Assembly (NCBI RefSeq): GCF_002234595.1
Contig: NZ_NMUL01000067.1
Location: 24,743-88,742, forward strand
Length of the DNA stretch: 64,000 nucleotides
DNA from: Amycolatopsis vastitatis
Lineage (GTDB): Bacteria > Actinomycetota > Actinomycetes > Mycobacteriales > Pseudonocardiaceae
Direction of reading: 5' to 3'
Positions within the stretch are counted from its first letter, which is position 1, and every line of letters starts with the position of its first letter. The notes under the pieces were generated by a model that saw only the letters and a program-made list of their open reading frames with translations, was not told the DNA's origin and made no database searches. This document shows, in pieces, positions 49,501 to 59,510 of the stretch. A program made the position numbers and the translations under genes.

Positions 49501-52194
49501 CTACCGGCGCCGGGGTGGCAACAGCCCAAGGACCGCGTCTGCCCGCTCGGCACCGAGCCGGCACGCCGCTTGCTGGTGAATGGCCCGCGCCTGTCCGGCA
49601 CCGTCCCGTGCGGCTGCAATGTCGCCGCGTTCGAAGTCGACGACCGCCGCAGCGAGCAGGCTGTCGGCCAGGATCAACCTGTGTCCGGTCTCCTCGCTGA
49701 TGGCCCGCGCGCGGGCGGCCGCGGCGTAGGCGTCGTCGAGGGCCTTCCGGTGCCGGTGGATCGCGGACAGGGCGACCAGTGCGTCACCGCATCCACGAGG
49801 GTGGGTCGCTTCGGTGGACAGGGCCAGCGCCGATTCGAGTTCGGCGCGGGCTGCGTCGAACTGACCGGCTTCGAGCATGACCGTGCCGATGACGTGGTGC
49901 GCGGAGGCCTGGGTCCGGAGCATGCCCAGCCGGACAGCCTTGGCCAGCGCATCGCGGGCAGCCCGCAGTGCATTGTCGTCCTCGCCCAGGTCGCGTAGCG
50001 CTCCTGCCAGGTTGGCGAGAACGCTCGCCTCGTCCGCGTGGTCGCCGGTCGATCGGCACAGGTCGAGACCGGTCTGATAGTGCTGGACAGCACGTTCCAG
50101 CTCGCCGAGCGCTTGGCTCGACCGCCCTGCGTGGCTTTCGGCGAGTTGCAGTCCGGCGGCGTAGCCCTGCCGAGTCGCCGTGTCGATCGCCTGCGTGTGC
50201 AGTGCGTAGGCATCGCGGAGATCGCCCAGTTCCCAGAGCACGTCGCCCAGCATGACGAGGTGCGTGACGGAGGCGACACCGTCGTCCCTCAGCTCGAGGT
50301 CGAGGGCTTGCCGGTAGTGCCCGGCCGCGTCGCGGAGCCGGCCAATCGAGAGCGACGTGCGTCCCAGCTCGCTGAGGACGAGCTTCAGAAGGTGCGGCGC
50401 GTTCAGCTCGTCGGCGAGCTTCACCGCCTCATCGAGGTAGCGAAACGCTTGCACATGGTCTGTTCGGCTCCAGTACGCGTTGCCGAGCACTCGCAGGCAG
50501 AGCACCTGCTCGGCCTCGCTTCCGGCTGCGCGCGCCGCGGCGAGCGAAGCCTCGCTGACCGGGATCCACTCCGCCGAGCGGCGGCGTTCGAATTCATGGT
50601 GCAAGGTGAGGCACAGCTGAGTCGCCAGAGCGTCGTGGCCCGCTTCCGCGGCCTGCCGGGTCAGCGTCGTCAATGTGGTGAATTCGAGGTCGAGCCAGGC
50701 GAGTGCTTCTTCGGCGGTCGAGAACGGTGATTCGTCGAGGCGGACGCTCGCGTACTCGTCCCGATACGACCGCGGATCCCGAAGCTGCGCCGCTTCGGTG
50801 GCCGTCCCGGCGTAGTGCGCAATCAGCCGTTGCAGAGCCCGGCTCCGCTGGATTTCGTCCTCGTCTTCCAGGCATCGAGCCCTGGCCCATGCGTGCAGGA
50901 GGGCGTGCTGGCCGTACCGTGCCGGCGTCCGTTCGATGACGAGGTGCATGTCCAGCAAGGTGTGCATGACCGGCACCAAGGATTCTGGCTCCAGCTCGGC
51001 CGCGCGGGCGAGCGCCGGAAATGCGATTCCGTCGTCCGGGAACAGGCCGAAGAGCCGGAACACCCGTTGCGCTTCGGGCTTCAACGCCCGATACGACAGT
51101 GAGATGGCCGTCTGCACCGCGGTCTCGCGGCCGACGGCCGCGTCGAGAATCACAAGAGGGCCTGCAGAACGAAGCTCGCCGACAATGGTGGAAAGCGGCG
51201 TGGCCGGCCGGACGCGGACGATCGCCGCGGCGATCCGCAGCGCGAGCGGCAGTCGTCCGCAGACCTCGGCCAGCTCGACGGCCGCCGCTTGATCGGCATC
51301 GACCCGATCCGGGCCGGCGGTGCGTCGGACCAGCGCGACGGCGTCGTCCGCTTCGAGCGGCCTCAGTTCGCGCGACTCGGCACCTTCCCGGGCGATCAGC
51401 CCGACCAGCCTGGTGCGGCTGGTGATCAAGACGGCGCAGTCCGGGGCGCCGGGCAGCAACGGACGGACCTGCTCGGCGCTGCCGGCGTCGTCTAGCACGA
51501 TCAGCACGCGCCGTCCAGCGACCGCCGATCGGAAGCACGCCGCGAGCTGGTCAACTTCTGTGGGCATGTCACGTTTGCGCGTTCCCAGGGCCCGCAAGAA
51601 CCCGGTCAGAACGTCCGCCGGATCGGCCGGGCAGGCATCGGCGAACCCTCGCAGGTTGCCGAACAACTGGCCATCGGGGAAGAGCGGCGCGGCCCGGTGC
51701 GCCCAGCGGATCGCTACCGTCGTCTTGCCAACTCCGGGCATTCCCGTGAGCAACGCAACCCTGCTCTCCGGTGAGCCGGTCAGCAGTCGGTCGAGTGCGG
51801 CGAGGTCCTGCTCGCGCCCCACGAAACCGCCGACGTCCAGGGGTAGTTGGCGGGGAATCAGCGGAACTCCGGTCGGATCGGCCGCCTGTTTCTCCGAGTG
51901 AAGGTGAGCGGCTACCCGAAACCAGGCGTCATTCCAGCTGCCCCACTCCGCGCGCGGAACCCCCAGCGCGATCACGATCCTGTCGAACACGTCGGACGGC
52001 GGGTGAATCTTGCCGGAGACGTACGCGTGCACGGTCGAGCGGGGCACATCGACCAAGCTGGCAAGATCGGTCAGGCTGACCCGGGCCTTTCCGGTACCCC
52101 GCGCCGCCAGCCGACGCATCAGGTCGACCTCGTGCACAAAACTGGCGACATCGGCGACCCGGGCGGGATCCGGCCCGCCGACATCCCTGCCCAT
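49501..52194 (-). CDS. XRE/NB-ARC/TPR regulator (STAND ATPase)
   Basis: 897 residues from the ATG at 52194. The N-terminus carries a short HTH (SLTDLASLVDVPRSTVHAYV). The NB-ARC ATPase has P-loop GMPGVGKTTVA, Walker B RRVLIVLDDA, sensor VLITSRTRLVG and GRLPLALRIAA. From ~510 to the end lie tetratricopeptide repeats (EQVLCLRVLGNAYWSRTDH, LKLVLSELGRTSLSIGRLRD and several more). This is the layout of actinobacterial AfsR/SARP-like STAND regulators without the SARP domain. Such proteins control secondary metabolism or act as sensors. It lies alone on its strand, bracketed by the ~100-bp repeats. Confidence 0.92.
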   Translation of the reverse strand: MGRDVGGPDPARVADVASFVHEVDLMRRLAARGTGKARVSLTDLASLVDVPRSTVHAYVSGKIHPPSDVFDRIVIALGVPRAEWGSWNDAWFRVAAHLHSEKQAADPTGVPLIPRQLPLDVGGFVGREQDLAALDRLLTGSPESRVALLTGMPGVGKTTVAIRWAHRAAPLFPDGQLFGNLRGFADACPADPADVLTGFLRALGTRKRDMPTEVDQLAACFRSAVAGRRVLIVLDDAGSAEQVRPLLPGAPDCAVLITSRTRLVGLIAREGAESRELRPLEADDAVALVRRTAGPDRVDADQAAAVELAEVCGRLPLALRIAAAIVRVRPATPLSTIVGELRSAGPLVILDAAVGRETAVQTAISLSYRALKPEAQRVFRLFGLFPDDGIAFPALARAAELEPESLVPVMHTLLDMHLVIERTPARYGQHALLHAWARARCLEDEDEIQRSRALQRLIAHYAGTATEAAQLRDPRSYRDEYASVRLDESPFSTAEEALAWLDLEFTTLTTLTRQAAEAGHDALATQLCLTLHHEFERRRSAEWIPVSEASLAAARAAGSEAEQVLCLRVLGNAYWSRTDHVQAFRYLDEAVKLADELNAPHLLKLVLSELGRTSLSIGRLRDAAGHYRQALDLELRDDGVASVTHLVMLGDVLWELGDLRDAYALHTQAIDTATRQGYAAGLQLAESHAGRSSQALGELERAVQHYQTGLDLCRSTGDHADEASVLANLAGALRDLGEDDNALRAARDALAKAVRLGMLRTQASAHHVIGTVMLEAGQFDAARAELESALALSTEATHPRGCGDALVALSAIHRHRKALDDAYAAAARARAISEETGHRLILADSLLAAAVVDFERGDIAAARDGAGQARAIHQQAACRLGAERADAVLGLLPPRRR

Positions 52195-52337
52195 TTGCCC
52201 CGCGCCCTTCTGCCCCGTCTGTCCTTCGGCCTGATCCAACCGCACAAGCAGCCCGCTCGCGACAGCCGCCCAGCTGCGGAGAACGGTCCGTGGTCCTGTC
52301 CCACAGGGCTACCGATCCGCCACCACGATGATGTCAG

Positions 52338-52432
52338 TGGCGCGTTGCGGTCCGTCGCCGTACATCGAACGACGGACTCAGCTCATGTGACAAATCCGGC
52401 CGCGGAGCAGGGGTGGCGGGCTCACCGATCGC
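52338..52432. repeat. ~100-bp direct repeat B
   Basis: Second copy of the element at 48384-48482, same orientation. It lies ~140 bp upstream of the NB-ARC gene start and directly before a truncated secreted-protein fragment. Confidence 0.55.
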
Positions 52433-52499
52433 GCTCAAGGTCCTGCCTGGCGGCCGGTCGGACCGCATCAACTACCAGGAGCCGCTTCCGCCCGAGGCC

Positions 52500-52786
52500 A
52501 AGTCAGCGCGAACACCGCTCCGACGACGCCGGTCGCTGCGCCGTCGCCGGCCACCTCCGCCGTCGCCGCGCCCGGGGTCGTGGAGGTCGACGGCCACCTC
52601 ACGCCGCAGCAGGCCGCGCTGAAGGCGGTGATGTCCTCCCCCGCCGGTCGCGCGCAGGTCGAGAAGGCGCTCGGAACCATCACGACGGTGAAGATCGACC
52701 TGCCAGAGACCGGGCGGCAGCGGTTCGGGGTCGGCGCCCGGGCGCCAGCGGACGTCCGGCTGCCGACGTGGGACCCGTCGGCGTAG
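52500..52786 (+). pseudogene. Fragment of a secreted protein
   Basis: A plus-strand frame reads SANTAPTTPVAAPSPATSAV, then VVEVDGHLTPQQAALKAVMS and VEKALGTITTVKIDLPETG: a Pro/Ala/Thr linker and a helical region as found after signal peptides. No start codon or signal peptide remains. It ends in the head-to-head junction with the minus-strand gene. No family recognised. Confidence 0.45.
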
Positions 52787-54245
52787 TACAGCGCGCCGTC
52801 GATGACGGCCAGCGCGCCGCGCGTCAGCTCGTCGGTCCGGGGCAGCGACGCGACCTCGCCAGTGGTGACGTCCAGCAGATGCGGCCGGTCCCACGACCGG
52901 CGCCCGACGTGGTGCTCGACCCCGGCCAGGAACCGCCCGTCGGCACTGCGCGCACCGGGTGGGACCCGAGGTCAACCGGCAACCGCTCGATGGTGCCGTC
53001 CCACCCCACCAGCATCCCCGGGCCACCCGACGTCGCCACGGCGATCCCCACCGGCGTCTCGTGCGCACGGCAGCGGTACTGGTCCGGGACACGGCCGAGC
53101 ACGACCGGCTCGCCCGCCCGCCACACGATGACCTCACCGTTGCCACCGATGACCCCGGCCCGCGGCGGCGCTCCCGGAACCGTGGCCGGATTCTCCGACC
53201 GCGACGGCACCACCACCGACACCGGCAGCGACACCGGCTCCGGCTGCCGCCGCGGTAGCGCCACGATGCCCTCGCCGATCTGCTGCACGGGGCGGTCCGA
53301 CACGGCGTAGGCGAGCAAGCCGGGAACCTCGCCCGGCGCGACGAGCAGCCGCTCGGCGAGGCCGCCGACCGGCGCGGGGTTACCCCACGCGGCGACACTG
53401 GTGAGGTCCGCCGCGGCCCACGTGTACCGGGCACTGGCCGCCGCCCGCTCCACCTGCGCGACAAGACCTTCCGGCAGCGCGACGCGGTCCGCCGCGAGCG
53501 GCGGGTGTTCGGCGAGCCGGTACCCATCGCCGTCCGCGACGAGCACGCCGGCGGCGACCAGCAACGCAACCGCGTCCCGGTGGGACACCGGGACCTCGAC
53601 ACCGAGTTGCGCGCAGATCGCCGCGTCCGGCGGATCACCGCGCAAAGGCTCGTCGAGCCAGGACTCCGGCCGGGGCGGGCCGTACCCGGCGGCGGCCCAC
53701 GCGGCCGACATCACGGGATATCCGAGCACCTGCCGCCACCCCGGATCGGCCCCGAAGAGCGCCTGCCGGGTCCGCCGGACCCAGCGGGGCAAGCCGGGGT
53801 CGTCGGACGGCCAGAACTGCACCAGCCAGACGTCGCCCTCCTCCCCCGCCGCGGCCGCGCTGCGAGCGACCCGCACGCAGAACAACCCACGCCGGCCCAG
53901 CTCCAGCGTCCCGTCGTACTCGCCGCCGGTGAGCAGCCCGAGAGCGAGCCGGCCACTGCGGCTGTGGAACGGCGACCCGACCACGTCCTCCCAGTCGTCG
54001 ACGACAACCGACGGCTGCGCGTCGTGAGCCTCGAGCCGCACCGACTGGAACGGGTCGCCGGCATGACCGTGCACCCACCCGTCCCCCGCCGTCGCGACCG
54101 TCCCGGACAGACCATCGGTCGCCAGCTCGCCCAGCAGCTCGTTCTCCAGCGGCTCCAACCCGTCCGCGTCGTAACGGTCGCGGACCACCAAAGTCCCGTA
54201 CTCCGGCAGATATTCGTCGTCTTCCAAGAACCCCAGCAACGTCAC
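52750..54245 (-). pseudogene. Large hypothetical protein, frameshifted near its C-terminus
   Basis: From the ATG at 54245 (MTLLGFLEDDEYLPEYGTLV) a normal-looking protein of ~430 residues runs to GTIERLPVDLGSHPVRAV. Near 52955 the sense passes to another frame that continues DGRFLAGVEHHVGRRSWDRP, LLDVTTGEVASLPRTDELTR and ALAVIDGALYYADGSHVGSR, the repeated style of a beta-propeller. So a single-base indel has broken the gene, and its end is lost in the junction near 52.75 kb. Parts such as LARYTWAAADLTSVA suggest repeated sheets. Function unknown. Confidence 0.6.
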
Positions 54246-54399
54246 CCACGACCGTAGCGAGCTCGACAGGGTTCTCGCCGTTCAGCTCGCGACCAACACC
54301 AGCGGCCACCCAGTCCCCCGACGGCGGCAGCACGTCGGCGATCGCGCCGCACGCTTCGGGACCCACGTCCATGGCGCCGGGTGATCGGACCTGCTCGGA

Positions 54400-54510
54400 C
54401 CAGCCACGAAGAGGTCCGCTACGACGGCCTGATCATCGCCGCCGGCGTCGAACCCCGCCGGATGCCCGACGCGCCGCACGGCCATCCGCGGGTCGTCGTC
54501 CCGACCTGTC
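54400..54510 (+). pseudogene. Remnant of an FAD-dependent oxidoreductase
   Basis: EEVRYDGLIIAAGVEPRRMP matches the segment of ferredoxin-reductase-type flavoproteins where the NADH domain starts (YDxLVIATGxxPR). Only ~35 codons remain. Confidence 0.45.
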
Positions 54511-54850
54511 CGACACAACCGCCCTCCAGCGCGCGTTCACGGCCGGTGTACGTGCCGCGGTTCGCGACGATGGGCCGATACTGCCCGTCGAGCAGGCTGG
54601 AGTTGTCGTGCCCCAGCTCGGTCGGCAACCACAGCGCGGCGACTGGCGCGGATTCAGGCTCGTTTTCGGGTTGACTGGCCTGTGAACCGGCGCCGAGCCC
54701 AGATGTTGTACGCCGCGCTGCCGGTAATTTCCGTACCGAAACTCGATCAGTACCTGGCCTCCTCAAGGTCTCACCCTGAGCGCAATGGCGTCATTTCGAC
54801 GACCGCATCCGGATTGGCGATGCGCTGGCCTAATCGAGGTCTCTGAGTCA

Positions 54851-55318
54851 TCACCGAACGCGGGGCGGGTTCAGTGTGGCGCGTATCGCAGCCACCTTTG
54901 CCTCCTCGGCCGGCTCAAACCCAGCTGCCTTCAGCGCTTCAAGTAACGCTGGCTGGACTGGTTCTAGGGGCTGGTGTAGCGGCACCAACACCGTGACCGT
55001 ATCCCCGAGGCCGAATCGGCCACCGGGCGGAACTTTTAGGATGGGTTTTGTCAGCGTGGCATGGCTCGCACCTGGAGCATGAGCGACAGTCCAGCCGGCC
55101 GCCGTGGCGACAGCCAAGAGCTGCGCGTACGTAAGAGGTGTCTCCGAAGGCAGCTCTTTTGAGGTCGCGGCGGGTTGAATTGTGATCGCAACCGCACGCG
55201 AATCGAGAGTCAGCATTGAATCCAGCTTCGCCTCGAGGCCTTCCTTGCCGACCTTCAGCTCGCCAGCACGCGGGACCACCGCACCCGCGATACCGCATCC
55301 AACCCCGAGAACCAACAT
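54851..55318 (-). CDS. PASTA-like membrane-anchored protein, 5' end adjoining an IS4 element
   Basis: 155 residues from the ATG at 55318. A short hydrophobic start (MLVLGVGCGIAGAVV) is followed by GELKVGKEGLEAKLDSML and a C-terminal region with PPGGRFGLGDTVTVLVPLH that resembles a PASTA fold. The open frame extends upstream through GSKPEAETIT into the inverted repeat of the IS4 element, so the original N-terminus, including part of the membrane helix, was probably lost by insertion. Function unknown. Confidence 0.55.
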   Translation of the reverse strand: MLVLGVGCGIAGAVVPRAGELKVGKEGLEAKLDSMLTLDSRAVAITIQPAATSKELPSETPLTYAQLLAVATAAGWTVAHAPGASHATLTKPILKVPPGGRFGLGDTVTVLVPLHQPLEPVQPALLEALKAAGFEPAEEAKVAAIRATLNPPRVR

Positions 55319-55352
55319 TGTGATGGTCTCCGCCTCCGGCTTGCTCCCCAGA

Positions 55353-56919
55353 ACCCCATGCCACGTAGCTTAAAGTTGATCAGGCTGTGCGGGCGAGAGT
55401 CCGTGCAGCCTGATCGTGGGTGGGCCGGTATGGCGGGTGCTGGCGGGTTCGGTGCGTTTCTTGACGCGGTAGGCGTTGTGACGTAAGCGTTTCACCGCCC
55501 GTGGGCAGGTGCGGTGCCGTCGCGGCGGGATCGGCCTGCCGGCGATGTCGGCCAGGACGGCGGGCAGGGCTCTCAGCCCAGTCCTGAGGGGGGGAAACCC
55601 CGCCGTGCCGGTGGCGCTACGGCGGGCGATGCGCAGGACACGGCTGTAGCTGATCCGGTCCGGGTCGAGGTCGGCGGCTTCGGCGGCGCGGGCGATCAGG
55701 ACGCTGAGGGCGTAGTGGACGGTCAGCCAGGCCCAGATTCCTGGTACACAGCTCCGGCAGCCGGGACCGCAGGATTTTGCCTGGTCCGCGGAGGTGGGTT
55801 TTGAGCTGGTCGTTGGCGGTTTCCTCCTCCCACCTTTGGTGGTAGGCGGCGGCGAGCTCGTCGGCGGCCGCGTCGGCGGGATCGGTGATCGTGGACAGCA
55901 GCACGATCAGCTCCCCGGTGCCGTTGCCCTCACGGTCGGGGACGTCGTATTCCACGACCCGGACCAGGTGCGCCTCATCAGGGTGGATGTCCTGTCCGGC
56001 TTCGGCGGCGGCGAGGATCCGCCGCCGGCGACCTGCACCCCGGACCTTTGGGCTGATCAGGACCGTCAGGTAGGTCCCATCAGGCAGCACCCGGGCGACG
56101 GGCAGGGTGAGCTGGGTCGGTGCCCGCCACAACAACCCGGCCCCGGTCGCGGCGGCGAGATCCCACGCGGCCCAGCTGTAGAAACCACGATCAGCGGTCA
56201 GCAGCTCCTCCGGGCGCAGACGTGGGTAGAGCCGCTGCGCCAGGGTTTTCTCCCCGGTCGCGTAGGCCCCGACCTCGGCGGCGAGGAACGCGTGGGTGCC
56301 GCACTCGGCCAGGGCGACCACCCGCGCTTTCGGGAACGCCGAGCGGTGTTCACCCGATCCGGTATACCCGAACTCGGCCACGTTGGCCGGGGTGTCGGCC
56401 AGATCGGCCTCGAACCCGTCGATCGCCACCAGCCGCCACCGCCGCAACCACGCACCCCGGGTATCCGAGGTCGCGACCGCCTGGGCCACGCCCTCGAACA
56501 CCTCGCTCAGCACCGCAGGCCCCAGCCGTTTACGGGCCTGGGTGATCCCGCTGGCCGTCGGGACCGTCCAGGACGCGTTCCAGCACCCGAACCACGACAA
56601 CGACCCGGTGACCTTGGCCGCGACCTCCTCATAGTCATCGCCAGTTAACAAGCACATCGCCATGGTCAGATAGGCCACCACATGCGGGGGCAGTTTCCCG
56701 TCCGAGCGTTTCGCCGCGACCCCGCCGGCAGCGACCGCGGTGTCGATCACGTCCCGGTCCACCGCGGTGATCAGCACACCCAGCGACACCTGATCCGGGC
56801 TGGCCGTCACACCTGAGCTCATGGCAGACGATCAGAGCAGCCCGGCCGGGACAAGCCTCGCCGCCACGCCGGGAACCCCACCCCCAAGCAAGATCAACTT
56901 AAGCTACGTGGCATTGGGT
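55353..56919. mobile_element. IS4-family insertion sequence
   Basis: The ends carry inverted repeats: AACCCCATGCCACGTAGCTT on the left and, on the right, the complement of AACCCAATGCCACGTAGCTT; the match continues to GTTGATC with one extra A on the left. One transposase gene fills the element. No clear target duplication was seen. Confidence 0.85.
55370..56822 (-). pseudogene. IS4-family transposase, frameshifted near 55750
   Basis: ATG at 56822. The DDE core is visible (LVAIDGFEADLADTPANV, LLTADRGFYSW, then YHQRWEEETANDQLKTHL, the YREK region). After SRLPELC the frame shifts. The correct continuation, WLTVHYALSVLIARAAEAAD to RHTGPPTIRLHGLSP, is in another frame and ends at the stop 55370-55372. 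Two single-base losses near 55745-55755 explain it. The transposase is probably inactive. Confidence 0.8.
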
Positions 56920-56936
56920 TTAGACCGTCAGGCGCG

Positions 56937-57266
56937 CTAAACCGTCTGGAACCAGACGAACACCGATCGGGTGTTGGGCGGGCAGTGCCCGACCGACGTA
57001 CCGTTACCGGTCACGACGGTGCCTGCAACGTCCCGGTCCGACTGGCCGATTGTGCAGTTGAGCACGATCTGCCAACGCTGCCCGGCCGGTCGGCCCGTGC
57101 AGGTCATGTCCCTGGTCGGCACCGGGGTGTCGTTCGTGACGGTGCAGTCGTCCGGATACATGGCATTCGCTTGGGCCGTCGGGGCGACCGGACCGGCCAG
57201 GATGAACGCGGCCGCCCCAGCGGCCGCCGAAAGCGTTGCCAAACGCATCATGCGAGCGATTCCCAT
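56937..57266 (-). CDS. Small secreted protein with four cysteines
   Basis: 109 residues from the ATG at 57266. The signal peptide (LATLSAAAGAAAFILAGPVA, then APTAQA) is followed by a 75-residue mature part with four Cys (DDCTVTND, MTCTGRPAG, LNCTIGQS, GHCPPNT), enough for two disulfides, and an aromatic end FVWFQTV. Similar small exported proteins are common in actinobacteria with no known function. It ends 17 bases from the IS4 element. Confidence 0.8.
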   Translation of the reverse strand: MGIARMMRLATLSAAAGAAAFILAGPVAPTAQANAMYPDDCTVTNDTPVPTRDMTCTGRPAGQRWQIVLNCTIGQSDRDVAGTVVTGNGTSVGHCPPNTRSVFVWFQTV

Positions 57267-57968
57267 GATTCGCACGCTACGCTGCCGATGATCGCACGCA
57301 TATCCACCGAATGCCGCCAAGGATTCCCGCTAATGGCGCCGCAACGGCCACGATTACCGATATTTTCGAGTCATTGACGCGACTACAGTAGCTGGTCAGC
57401 GGTGGAATGGGATCACTCCATCGGGCGCGGCGATCGGCATGGCCGGTGTCAAGCGACAGCTGAGCTGGCCGGAGACAAGGCGTTGACCAGCGGCAGGCCA
57501 GATAGCCTGACGCGCCCGGCGAACGTCGGCGTCAAACTATCTGCCCTTTTCCGCGAACTCGCCATGCGTCCATCCGGTTAGGCGCCGGAGCCCTCGCACC
57601 TGGAGCGGCGACGGTCCCGCGGCCGTCGTCGACGCCCTCGAGGAGCGGATCGACCTCCAGGGGCTTCCGGCTCGGCGGCCAGCCCGAGTGGACAAGGCGC
57701 GGGACCACATCGCCCGGTGCAACGACCTGGACGCGGCTACCAGCAGGTGCACGGCACCGCGATGGTCGACGATCGTCAGCACGACGCCGAGGTCGCCGCC
57801 TCGCGGGCCTGGTCCATGGCGGCGGAGAGCATGATGCCCCTGGCGAACTTCGTCCACGTCGCGGAGGTCGGTCGGCGCATCCATCTGGGCCAGTACTCAG
57901 GTCCGCGCTGGTCGAGCGCACCGCTCGACCGGTCATGCCCCTGGTCGTCCACTTTTGTCCAGTCGCGG
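57267..57968. other. Gene-poor stretch
   Basis: Upstream of the secreted protein, an AT-richer 100 bases probably hold its promoter. The rest has open frames on both strands with skewed, repetitive composition, and none is convincing. Confidence 0.35.
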
Positions 57969-58183
57969 CTACTTCACCAGGTCGGCACCCGCTCCCCCGC
58001 CGAAAACATCCCCCACGACCTGCGGGTAGCCGAGGGCGAGCGCAAGCACTGCAACCAGAATTCCGCCGAGGATGACGATGAGCCGCAACGGGGGTTCTTC
58101 CAGCAGATGACCTTGCCAGTCGCGGCGACGAACAGCGTGAGCACACACCAGACGACTACGACCTTCAGCACTGCCATGTCCAT
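57969..58183 (-). pseudogene. Small membrane protein, frameshifted
   Basis: From the ATG at 58183 the frame reads MDMAVLKVVVVWCVLTLFVA; around 58108 the sense moves to the -1 frame, GHLLEEPPLRLIVILGGILV, then ALALGYPQVVGDVFGGGAG and a stop at 57969-57971. Together they give a two-helix protein of ~70 residues. One base appears inserted in GGCAAGG. Confidence 0.55.
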
Positions 58184-58265
58184 GGGGGTCCCTTTGTTGG
58201 CGCTCTCCGAATTTGGCTCTGGCGCGGGTTTCGTGGTCCGGTGACTCGGAGTGAGCTTCGTTGAG

Positions 58266-59509
58266 TCAGGCCAGGATGACTCGTTTGCGGAGGAGGTCGA
58301 GCTTCGCGCGGCCGTACATCTGACGCTTGATGGCCTTGATCCGGTTAACGTTTCCCTCGACCTTGCCGGAGCTGTAAGGCAGGGTGAGTCCGGCGGTGAC
58401 GGCGGCGTGGTCTCGGCGGATCCCGATGGCGAATGAGTGCAGTTCAGGCTGGTCGTCGGATTCTACAGTGGACAGCCAGGAATCGAGGTGTTCGCCTTCC
58501 CGCTTGACCATCATGGTGGCGAATGCCTTGACGTGCTCCGTGAGGCGGTCCAGGTGTGGACAGCGGGACCGGATGTCGGCGAGTTGACGCTGCTCGTCGG
58601 CGTCGAGATCGTCGGGGCGGCGCAGCAGCCAGCCGGTGACTTGGCGGACCTTGGGCATGGCCGGTGGTGCCGGCGGTGGGGTGAGCATCTCGCGGAAAGG
58701 GTGCAGGTAGCGACGGACGGTCTGCTCGCTGCCCGCGTATCTCTGAGCGGAGATCTCTTTGGTGAGTTGGGCGGCGTCGGTGACGCCCTCGGCCCAGCGC
58801 TGGTGCAGGTAGGGCTTGAACGGGTCCAGGAGGTTGCTGCGGCCGACCGCCTTGCCGAGCAACTCGTCAACCGTGGCGGCGGAGGCGAACCGCCGGACGG
58901 TCTTGCGATCCAAAGAGAGGATCCGGCAGATCGCCGACAAGGATTCGCCCTGGCGCCGCAGGTCTTGGATCGCGGCATAGCGTTCCCGGGTGCGGGTCAC
59001 CAACCGCGACTCCGCGGGCTCGGTCACGGTGAGGGCCGGGTCGCCCTCGGCCGCGTCGGCCGGCGGTGTGCTGTCGTCGAGCGGCTCGGGCTTGAAGCAG
59101 CCACGGTGGCGCGCCACGGCTTTCTCCACGTGGTCGCCCAGGTTGCGCCACAGGTGGAACCTATCGGCCACCTGGATGGCGTCCGGAGCGCCGGTTTTCG
59201 CGCCTTCGGCGTAGGCACCGGCACGGTCGCGGCAAATCACCGCCGCCCCGGGGTGGTCTCGCAACCAGTGAGCCAGGGGCTCGGCTTCACGACCGTCCAG
59301 GACATCGATCGCCTTGCCCGTGCTGATATCGACCAAGACGGTGCCGTACACGTGTCCTCTCCGTAGAGCGAAGTCGTCGACGCCGAGCACTGTCGGTGCT
59401 TTCGTGAGCTGCGGCTCCGGCAGCGCACGAACCAACCGCAGCAGTGTCGTCCGGTCTACCTTGGTACCCAGGTGTGCGGCCAGTCGTGCCCCGGCACGTC
59501 CGGCCAGAG
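58266..59509 (-). pseudogene. ISL3 transposase, C-terminal portion
   Basis: Contains the DDE part of the ISL3 family: VLGVDDFALRRGHVYGTVLV, ICRDRAGAYAEG, QVADRFHLWRNLGD, an internal HTH (SLDRKTVRRFASA) and the end TLPYSSGKVEGNVNRIKAIK. It is separated from its N-terminal part at 61941 by the IS630 elements. Confidence 0.9.
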
Positions 59510-59510
59510 C

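Noticed and set aside
49447..53310. Long plus-strand open frames opposite the NB-ARC and hypothetical genes
   Set aside because: They are high-GC antisense shadows with Arg/Pro-rich composition and no motifs.
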